DNA from: an uncultured Paraprevotella sp.
GTDB taxonomy: Bacteria > Bacteroidota > Bacteroidia > Bacteroidales > Bacteroidaceae
Assembly (NCBI GenBank): GCA_900766785.1
Contig: CAAFWT010000191.1
Coordinates: 1-34,516, forward strand
Length of the DNA: 34,516 nt
Direction of reading: 5' to 3'
Numbering within the stretch: the first letter of the stretch is position 1; each line of letters opens with the position of its first letter. The notes beneath the pieces are model-generated. The model was not told where the DNA came from. It made no database searches and saw only the letters and a program-made list of their open reading frames with translations. Below are positions 1 to 7,600 of this stretch, piece after piece. A program made the position numbers and the translations under genes.

Positions 1-230
1 GTCGGCTAAGGTAATAGATTATAATGATCAGGTTATAAGGCCATAGGAATGACTACTCTTATTCATTGTTATTGCTGGTTTGCATGCCGACACCAATATA
101 ACTGTATTGGGCCGACTCCTGCAAAAAGGAATCTGCCCAAAGTTTTTTCGTAAGCTCAAGAAAGTTTAGCGGACAGTAATCATCCAGGATAGGACTGATG
201 ATTTCGGTGCCAGCTTTGCCCTTCTCGGAC

Positions 231-308
231 GCAAAGCATTGCAACCGCCCTCGCAAACGTTTGCAACCGCTCCCTCAAACGTTTGCAACCGCTCCCTCAA
301 ACGTTTGC
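231..308 (-). repeat. Palindromic 22-bp tandem array A
   Basis: Four 12-bp near-palindromes start at 231, 253, 275 and 297, exactly 22 bp apart. The one at 253-264 is a perfect 12-bp palindrome (GCAAACGTTTGC). The next two keep the perfect 10-bp core CAAACGTTTG, and the leftmost (231-242) is degenerate. The 10-bp spacers read GGGAGCGGTT twice and GAGGGCGGTT once on the minus strand. The array starts about 100 bp past the GH5 stop. The core resembles LacI/GalR-family operator cores such as the E. coli PurR box, but an operator role beyond a gene's 3' end would be unusual. Confidence 0.85.
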
Positions 309-353
309 GGCACAGATGTATCCTCTCGGGGCTTTCCCTGACATGGCGGGCTG

Positions 354-381
354 AAAACGGGCCTATGGTATCCTCTGCCCG
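354..381 (-). terminator. Weak terminator-like hairpin after the GH5 gene
   Basis: On the minus strand a 5-bp GC stem (CGGGC with GCCCG, at 377-381 and 358-362) closes a 14-nt loop and is followed by four T. It lies about 30 bp past the GH5 stop codon. The stem is short and the T-run brief, so this is only a candidate. Confidence 0.35.
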
Positions 382-409
382 ATGGTTTTTGCCTAGATGG
401 CGGGGGGTG

Positions 410-3118
410 TTACCTTACGATTATCTTTTGTGTCAGCAGATTCTTGCCACCCTTGAGGGACAGTATGTATGTAGCTGCGGGGAGCTGGGCCACGCTGAGG
501 TCTATGATGCCGCCCAGGGTGCATTCTTCTGACAGCATTTCTTTGCCTGTCAGGCTGTAGATGCTCACAGAGGCTCTGCCGGTCATTCCTTGCGTGTTGA
601 CCGACACGTGGGTATCGCAGGGATTGGGATAGGCATTCAGCATGTTGGCCTGCATATCCTCCACGCCTGTGGGAAAGGTCAGGCTTATCCAGTTCATGTT
701 GAACTCCTTCTTGCTGATAAATATGCGCATACGGTATGTGCCCTGAGGCAATGTGACCGTTTTCGTCTGTGTCTTCCAGGTTTGCCATCCTCCGGTGGCA
801 TATACGTTGCATAGGGCCACCACAGTCGCTTTGTCGTTCTCATCGAAGAGTTGGATTTGGAACTGACCGCCACTGGCGATGGCTGCAACACGATATTGGA
901 GGTTGTAGGTTCCTGCCTGTGTGATATTCACATTGAAGTCCAAATAGTCCCCAGGGTCAGTATATCCCATGTTTGTTTCTCCACCATCGGTGTCCTCACA
1001 TTTCTCAAATGAGAGTCCGCTTTGTGAGATATAGTCCTCCATGTTTATCTTTCCCGGTATGGTCTTCCGCTCCTCTGCATAGTTGTTCACACTCAGATTG
1101 CTGAACGTGGTGAGGGCATTGTCCTTGTTGTCCTTCACCGAGGTTCCGTTGTAGGTAAGTTTTACTACGTTGTCCAGATACACTTTAGACTTCAGTCTCA
1201 CATCCAGGATATAGTCCGACTGGGCATTCTTGCTCACGCTCTCCACGGCTACGGATTCAGAACTGCTTGTCACCTGGAAGTCCTCTGCATTGATGGCCGC
1301 ATCACCCACTTGCTTGTTGACAGACAGATGGATAGTCTTTCCGTCCTCGGATGTCTTGGCAGAGATGGATTTGAAAGGCACCTTGTCTATCTCTTGAGAG
1401 TAAGAGAAGGTGAAGAAGTTCAGGTTGGCTCCGCCCTGTTTGGTGATGACCTTCAGCACATGAGTGCCTTTGGTGAGTATCACGTTGGTTGCCCTTCCCG
1501 ACTTCCATGTGGTCCATCCTCCCGATGATGTCAGATTGACATCTGCGGTTACTGCAGCCCCATCAACTTCAAAGTTGAGTTTGGTCTGGGTGTTGGTGCT
1601 TGCGTAGCGTATCAGTATGCTATAGGCGCCGTCCTGCTCCACGTTGATGGTGTACTTTGTCCATTCTCCGGCTCTTGTATAACTGACACAATATCCGTTG
1701 GTACGAGTGTCACTACAGCTCTCTATATCCACTCCGTCGGCACGGTAAGACCATCCCTGGTTCCATGCAGTGAATTCTCCATTGATATGGTTGTCCTCCA
1801 CGCCGTCCAGATCCCAGTATGCCACTCCGTTCTGTCCCATGTCATAGTCAGCAGCATAGACGGTGCCAGGAACATTGTTCTCAGCAAAGGGTTTCAGTTC
1901 AGTAGAATGGGGTTGGCGCAGCAGGGCATCGGCCACAGCCTTGTTGATGGTACAGTTCTGCAGCAGGTATGCATCGGCCAGCTCAAACATGGTGTTTGTG
2001 GCAAAATCCTGGGATGGCTTGGTGCCGCCTTCCTGCCAGTATTTCTTCAGGGTCTTGTATCCAGAGGGAGCCTTGACCATATTCATGCCGTTGGCGGATC
2101 CTATCTTCTTCCATGTCCACCATGACCATCCTATGTCATTCGTTTCCAGCAGACGTATGGCATCGGCATACCAATGGTTGGAGTTTTCACCCGACTCTCC
2201 GCACCATATAGGCACATTCTTGCTGTTGCGCAAATCCAGCATCCATTGTATGGCAGCCGTGGAGTTTATGCTCCAGTATTTATGAAACTGAAGGCAAAGG
2301 TTGTTGTCCCATTGGTTTATGTTGGGCAGTCCTGTGTAGTTATTGCAGAACCAGTTTCCTTCCAGAATAATCATGTGATTCTTGTCCACCGCCCTGATGG
2401 CGTTTATCAGGCGACGGTAATAGTTCCACAGTTGCGTATTCAAACTGCCCATTTCCCAGTTGGGCTCGTTGATAAGGTCGTATCCTGCCACTTGTGTTTC
2501 GTTGGCATACTTCTCTGCCAGTTTTACCCACAGTGCTTCCAGCTTGTCCTGATTCGCTGTGCTTTCCCATAGTGAAGGCTTCGATGAGTCATAGTCGGAG
2601 ATGTTGGAATCCTTGCCCTGTCCGCCTGGTGCCCCATGCATATCCAGAATGAGGTAAAGCTGATACTCCTTGCACCATGCCAATACGCTGTCCACTATCT
2701 CAAATCCTGTTTCTATCCAGGTATTCTCTCCACTGACGGGTTCCTCCTCGATGGGAAGGGTAAACAGATTGTAGTGCATGGGCAGTCGGATGCTGTTGAA
2801 TCCCATCTCCGCCATCAGTTTCACGTCTTCCCTCTGGAATCCGTTCTGGAGCCATCTCCTGTAAAACTCAGCAGTATTCTCTTCGCCCAGTACAGAGAGA
2901 ATCTTTGCCTTGATCTCATGCTGTGATGTGGCAAAACCACTCATCTCCATCATGTAAGATTCTTGTATCATCCATCCTCCCGGGGCGTACCCACGCAGGA
3001 GGAGTGCCTCTCCGTTGGTGTCCACTATTTGCTTGCCTGATGCATGTACGAAACCTTCGGCCGATGCTGACAATGTCATGAATAAGACGGCATATAGACA
3101 AATCCAAAATTTACGCAT
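410..3118 (-). CDS. Secreted GH5 glycoside hydrolase, two CBM6-like modules, T9SS tail
   Basis: This is a modular secreted polysaccharidase, probably a beta-glucanase or related endo-enzyme. Residues 1-20 form a signal peptide. A GH5 (beta/alpha)8 domain spans about 25-365, with the acid/base Glu in DLINEPN (E218) and the nucleophile Glu in IWCGES (E308). Two CBM6-like carbohydrate-binding modules follow (about 414-574 and 686-816), separated by an Ig-like segment (about 580-680). Residues 823-902 look like a type A T9SS sorting domain (YPNP motif, then TGKEML and a basic end), so the protein should cross the outer membrane by T9SS and become surface-attached or released. PorQ, a T9SS component, is encoded in the same window. 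The start is supported by a TAACTTTG promoter element about 30 bp upstream. I cannot assign the GH5 subfamily or the exact substrate. Confidence 0.93.
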   Translation of the reverse strand: MRKFWICLYAVLFMTLSASAEGFVHASGKQIVDTNGEALLLRGYAPGGWMIQESYMMEMSGFATSQHEIKAKILSVLGEENTAEFYRRWLQNGFQREDVKLMAEMGFNSIRLPMHYNLFTLPIEEEPVSGENTWIETGFEIVDSVLAWCKEYQLYLILDMHGAPGGQGKDSNISDYDSSKPSLWESTANQDKLEALWVKLAEKYANETQVAGYDLINEPNWEMGSLNTQLWNYYRRLINAIRAVDKNHMIILEGNWFCNNYTGLPNINQWDNNLCLQFHKYWSINSTAAIQWMLDLRNSKNVPIWCGESGENSNHWYADAIRLLETNDIGWSWWTWKKIGSANGMNMVKAPSGYKTLKKYWQEGGTKPSQDFATNTMFELADAYLLQNCTINKAVADALLRQPHSTELKPFAENNVPGTVYAADYDMGQNGVAYWDLDGVEDNHINGEFTAWNQGWSYRADGVDIESCSDTRTNGYCVSYTRAGEWTKYTINVEQDGAYSILIRYASTNTQTKLNFEVDGAAVTADVNLTSSGGWTTWKSGRATNVILTKGTHVLKVITKQGGANLNFFTFSYSQEIDKVPFKSISAKTSEDGKTIHLSVNKQVGDAAINAEDFQVTSSSESVAVESVSKNAQSDYILDVRLKSKVYLDNVVKLTYNGTSVKDNKDNALTTFSNLSVNNYAEERKTIPGKINMEDYISQSGLSFEKCEDTDGGETNMGYTDPGDYLDFNVNITQAGTYNLQYRVAAIASGGQFQIQLFDENDKATVVALCNVYATGGWQTWKTQTKTVTLPQGTYRMRIFISKKEFNMNWISLTFPTGVEDMQANMLNAYPNPCDTHVSVNTQGMTGRASVSIYSLTGKEMLSEECTLGGIIDLSVAQLPAATYILSLKGGKNLLTQKIIVR

Positions 3119-3148
3119 GTTTCTTCTCTTTAGTTTTAGAACTTACTG

Positions 3149-3156
3149 CAAAGTTA
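3149..3156 (-). promoter_or_regulatory. Candidate -7 element for the GH5 gene
   Basis: The minus strand reads TAACTTTG, matching the Bacteroidota -7 consensus TAnnTTTG. It would give a leader of roughly 24 nt before the GH5 start. The only TTG-like -33 candidate upstream is a GTTG at a shorter spacing than usual. Confidence 0.55.
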
Positions 3157-3295
3157 TGAAATTATTGTCGCTCAACAGGATGATTTCTCTGTTTCGTTTT
3201 CTGCCCTGCAGTGAGAATCTTTCCGAGGGCTTCCCGAGGTTTCTTCCTGCATACGTCCTGGGCAGACTATCAGTTTTCCTCTCCTTCCTGTGGGC

Positions 3296-4462
3296 TTATT
3301 CCCCAGCTGCGCCTGTGGTCAGCTTTACCACCACGGGCTTGGGCATATCTATGTGTTTGCCTGTATCCTTCAGCATGCCCGTATCGGGATCCCTCTGGTA
3401 CACCTCTATGCGGTTGGCATCTCTGCAGCAGGCAAGCAGGAATTTCCCATTGGGTGTAATGGCGAAATTGCGCGGATGTGCACCTGTGTTCTGGTATCCG
3501 ATGTGGGTCAAAAGGCCTGTGGCAGAATCCACTTGGAAGATAGCTATCCCGTCTGCTTTCAGGCGATTGGAGGCATATAGGTATTTGCCATCGGGAGAGA
3601 GATGGATGTCGGCACTTCCTCTGGCCCCCACACTGTCGGCTTGTATGCTCTGTATCTGTTTCAGCTCTCCTTCCTCATAGGTCCATACGACCACATCACC
3701 CTTCAGCTCGTTGAGCAGATAGAGATGTCTTCCTTCTTTGTCAAAGACCGCATGACGGGGACCTGAACCGGGAGCAACCATCACCTTGCGCTCTGCAGTG
3801 GTATCGATGCCTATGGGAGAGTCAGGAGTCAGGGGGTACATATGGATGCAGTCGCTTCCCAAATCATTGGCCATCAGCCATTTTCTGTCGGGAGAGAAAT
3901 AGATGCAATGCAGATGAGCAGCCTCCTGTCTGCTGCTGTCGGGGCCGTTACCTGTGAATGTCTCCACCTGTCCCTCTTCCAGTGTCCCATCTTCTCGCAG
4001 GGGAAAGATGGTTATGCTCCCACCAGAATAGTTGGCTGTGACCAGATGAGTGCTGTCGGGTGTGATAGAGAGGTGGCAGGGATCAGCTTCGTGTACATGC
4101 TTGGTATCGGCAAGCGATAAGGTCCCCTCGGCATTATTGAGCAGGAGCAGATGTACGGTAGCTTGCTCTTTGGCATTCTCTCCCACGGCATAGATGCGTG
4201 TGCCATCATCGGCAATGGTGAGAAACGAGGGGTTGTCTATCCCTTTCAGTCCGCTCCTCCACTGGCTCTCGCCTGTTTGCTGATTGAAGGAGTACACGCG
4301 TATTCCTTCCTCCGATGCGGGAGCATAACTGCCAATGAGCAGAGTTTGCCATGGGTTGCAGTCCGAGGACGTTGCCTGCCTGGAACTGCAGGAACACAAT
4401 GAGGGAGTCAGGAACACGGATGGCATAAGGATGCTGATAAGCCAGGAAGCAGAGTTTCTCAT
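3296..4462 (-). CDS. Lactonase family 7-bladed beta-propeller lipoprotein
   Basis: The product resembles the lactonase / 6-phosphogluconolactonase (YbhE-type) beta-propeller family. It starts with a lipoprotein signal ending in LCSC (lipidation at C25), so it is probably membrane-anchored outside the cytoplasm. Propeller repeats are visible as recurring ITPDSTHL, FSPDRKWL, LSPDGKYLYASNR and ITPNGKFLLA strands, and the 388-residue length fits the family. The extracytoplasmic location argues against a simple role in the pentose phosphate pathway; many Bacteroidota homologs have no known substrate. The gene is transcribed toward the GH5 gene, with a gap of 177 bp between its stop and the GH5 start. 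It has its own TAACTTTG element and is divergent from the giant repeat protein. Confidence 0.88.
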   Translation of the reverse strand: MRNSASWLISILMPSVFLTPSLCSCSSRQATSSDCNPWQTLLIGSYAPASEEGIRVYSFNQQTGESQWRSGLKGIDNPSFLTIADDGTRIYAVGENAKEQATVHLLLLNNAEGTLSLADTKHVHEADPCHLSITPDSTHLVTANYSGGSITIFPLREDGTLEEGQVETFTGNGPDSSRQEAAHLHCIYFSPDRKWLMANDLGSDCIHMYPLTPDSPIGIDTTAERKVMVAPGSGPRHAVFDKEGRHLYLLNELKGDVVVWTYEEGELKQIQSIQADSVGARGSADIHLSPDGKYLYASNRLKADGIAIFQVDSATGLLTHIGYQNTGAHPRNFAITPNGKFLLACCRDANRIEVYQRDPDTGMLKDTGKHIDMPKPVVVKLTTGAAGE

Positions 4463-4533
4463 ATCTATAATAATGTATATAATGCACTAATGTTAGAATC
4501 CGTCAGGTGTGTGGCAGGTATTGTTTTAACTTA

Positions 4534-4541
4534 CAAAGTTA
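4534..4541 (-). promoter_or_regulatory. Candidate -7 element for the lactonase-family gene
   Basis: The minus strand reads TAACTTTG, a TAnnTTTG match, giving a leader of about 65 nt. It is identical to the element upstream of the GH5 gene. No clear -33 TTTG is visible at the usual spacing. Confidence 0.5.
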
Positions 4542-4634
4542 ATACAATTTTCATAATAAGGGGGATTAATTATGATTTTTATGCTAATTATATTTTTGAG
4601 ATATTAATGAAACAGGAATTGAAGATTAAAAGCT

Positions 4635-4642
4635 TATCTTTG
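4635..4642 (+). promoter_or_regulatory. Candidate -7 element for the giant repeat protein
   Basis: TATCTTTG matches TAnnTTTG and would place transcription start about 40 nt before the ATG at 4689. A second match, TATTTTTG, lies at 4591-4598 and could be an alternative promoter. The 226-bp divergent region is AT-rich compared with the flanking genes. Confidence 0.55.
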
Positions 4643-4688
4643 TAGTATGATATATTACATCCTTTTATAAACTTAAAATAAAACTAAA

Positions 4689-7600
4689 ATGAGGAAGTTA
4701 TTACTATTGATGCTTTCGGTTATGGTGGTTGGCTCGGTATGGGCACAGTCTGCCAACACTTCTGTATCAGGTACTGTACCTGTGCAAGGAGGACAGATGA
4801 AGGTAGATGAAGCAGATGCCACTGATCTCCTTATCACCAGTGACGAGGATTGGCAGACGTTTACCGCCAATGCCAATCAGTATGCATCCAGCAACGTTAA
4901 GTTGGATGCCGACATCCAGGTGGCCACGATGTTTGCTGCCACCTTTACCGGTACCTTTGATGGTCAGGGACACACCATTATGTATGCCGAAGGATTCAAG
5001 CCGACGGCTGATTTCGCTCTCTTTCAGGCTGCAGGCGAGGGAGCTTCCTTCCGTAATTTCGAGGTGAAGGGAACACTCAACATGCTGCACAAGTTTGCAG
5101 GTGTGGCTCTGGAGGTGAATGGCCCTACCACTATCGAGAATGTAAAGGTAAGCGCCAATGTGACGTCGAGCGGTTTCCCCCTGAGCGGATTTGTGGTGTC
5201 CAACACTTCCCAGCTTGATGTGACAGGTTGTGAGTTCAGCGGAAGTCTGAAGTGCACCCAGGGCGCGAGTGCGGACATCGCAGGTTTCATCAGTGTCATG
5301 AATGGTGCGAGCGCTTTCAAGTTCAGAAACTGTGCCAGCACAGGTAAGATAGAACTGACCAATGGGAGCAGTGTGGCAGGATGGCGTGCAGGAGGATTCG
5401 TGAGTACCAATACGTCAACCCTGAAGGCCGACTGCGAGTTTACCAACTGTCTGATGTCTGCAGAGATTATCCAAGCCAACGGCTCTGAGCGATTGGGCGG
5501 ACTTGTGGGAAGTCCCAATGCCGACGGGAGCTCCTATATCATGAAGGGCTGTTTGATAACAGGCACTGTCAAGCGCTGGAACAGCAACTCCGATCCCACC
5601 TTGATAGTCCAGCAGAACTGCCTCGTATTGGGATGCGGTACTTGGAAAAAAATGGGTTCCAATACCAAGGTGGAAAACTGTTTCTATACGAGTTCCACAG
5701 AGATGAACGAAACCGTTATGAATGAGTTCAGGAAGGTGGATGACGAACAGGTATCTTCGGGTGCGCTCTGTTATAGTCTCAATGGCGACCAGAGCGATGT
5801 GGCCTGGTATCAGACTCTGAATGAAGATGCGACACCTCTGTTGGACAATACACACAAGCAGGTGTATGCCAGTGGACGTAAGCACTGTGACGGCTCCGAC
5901 TATGACGAAGTAACCTACAACAATGAGAGTGGAGAGGTTACGCAGGATGAACACAACTACGTGGACGGCGTGTGTGACTACTGCGGAGAATTGCACACGG
6001 AAGACGGATACGTAATCATCTCTGGTCCTGCATCTTGGAATGCATGGGTGGAGAAGTTGCGTGCCGGTGCCATGAATACCAGCGCCAAGTTGACCTGCGA
6101 CCTTGCTGTTACCGAGAAACTTCCCGATGGATTCTGCGGCACCTTCGATGGTCAGGGACATACCATCAATATAAATATAGGTGCTGAGACAGGTAAGTAT
6201 GCATTGTTTAGCACTGTATCATCCTGCACCATTCGCAACCTTGTGATTGAGGGAGTACTGACAGGAGAGAGCAATACCGCTCCTGTGGCATCCTATGTGA
6301 ATGGTGAAACATTGCTGGAGAACATCATCACCAAGGTGAATGTCACACAGACCACCCTCAATGATGGTAACTGCTCTGGCATGATTGGTATGGCTCAGAG
6401 CAAGGTGACCATGCGCAACTGTATCTCTGCCTCCACTGTCAAGGCTACCAAGGACGCTGGTGGCTTTGCGGGATGGGCAGGCGGACAGACCATCAACATG
6501 GAAAACTGTGCCATGATAGGTGATGTGACTGTCAACCAGGGAGCATCTTCCGTATTCCTGCGTATCAGACACTCCGACTGCAATGTGACGATGACAAACT
6601 GTTATTATACTCCCTGCACGCCCACCATCCTCTCGGGTAATGGTACTGAGATGGCTGTTACTGCCACTCAGATTCAGAACAGTGATGTGAAGAGCGGTCT
6701 GCTCTGCTATGCACTCAATGGCGACCAGAGCGATATACACTTCTATCAGACTCTTCCCGATGATGAGATGCCAACGGTGAATGCCGAACATAAACAGGTG
6801 TATGCCAATGGACGTAAGCACTGTGACGGAACAGACTATGATGACCTGTATTATTCCAATGAGGAGGGAAGCACCGAAGTGGATGAGCACGATTATGACA
6901 ATGGTGTGTGCACCTATTGCAGTGCTTTGAAGTTGAATGAGAACGGACAGTTTGAAATCAATGACAATCGTACCTTTGCTGCTTTCTCCAAGGCAGTGAA
7001 TGCCGGAGATTACTCCCTCAATGCCATCCTCATCGATGACGTTTATGACGTGGCTATGGGAGGCGCTGGTTCAGAGTGCGAGATGATAGGCATCAATCAG
7101 CCCTATTGTGGAACTTTCGATGGCCAGGGTCACACACTCAGTGTCAATGTGGATGGCAATAACGGTGATGCAGGTGTGTTTGCCAAGGTGAGCGATGCTA
7201 CCATTAAGAATCTGGTGGTAGAGGGAACCGTACGTAATGGCGGACAGACAGGCTTCATCGGTAACAACACTACCGGTTCTCCCGTTCTGCAGAATATCAT
7301 CATCAACCTGGATATTGAAGGCAAGACCAATGTAGGTGGTGTGTGTGGCAACAGCAACAACGGCGCCAAGCCCCTCACTCTGGAGAACGTCATGTTTGCC
7401 GGTAAGGTGAAGTATGTGGGCAATGCCAACCAGAATGGTATCGGCGGTTTCGTAGGATGGGCTTACGACACCAAGTTCACCATGAACAACTGCATCATGA
7501 TAGGTGATATCGACCTGGGTACAGGCACCACGCCAGCTCAGATGTTGCGTGTACGCAGCACCTGCACCATAGCAAGCAAGGACTGTGCATACATCCCCGT

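Larger units (their letters stand above)
1..409. other. Intergenic region left of the GH5 gene
   Basis: No confident gene is visible in these 409 bases. The stretch holds a weak minus-strand terminator-like hairpin just past the GH5 stop and a 22-bp-period palindromic array, each listed separately. A minus-strand open frame of 65 codons (59-256) starts inside the array. Its first residues are repeat-derived and the rest resembles no family I recognise, so it may be a chance frame or the 3' remnant of a gene interrupted by the array. I see no promoter or RNA gene in 1-230. Confidence 0.5.

Noticed and set aside
253..307. Array A as a classic LacI-family operator of a neighbouring gene
   Set aside because: The core resembles such operators, but the array lies beyond the 3' end of the GH5 gene, no promoter is visible beside it, and array B has the same layout with an unrelated core.
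231..308. Array A as a CRISPR array
   Set aside because: The period is only 22 bp, the would-be spacers are repeated rather than unique, and no cas gene is in the window.
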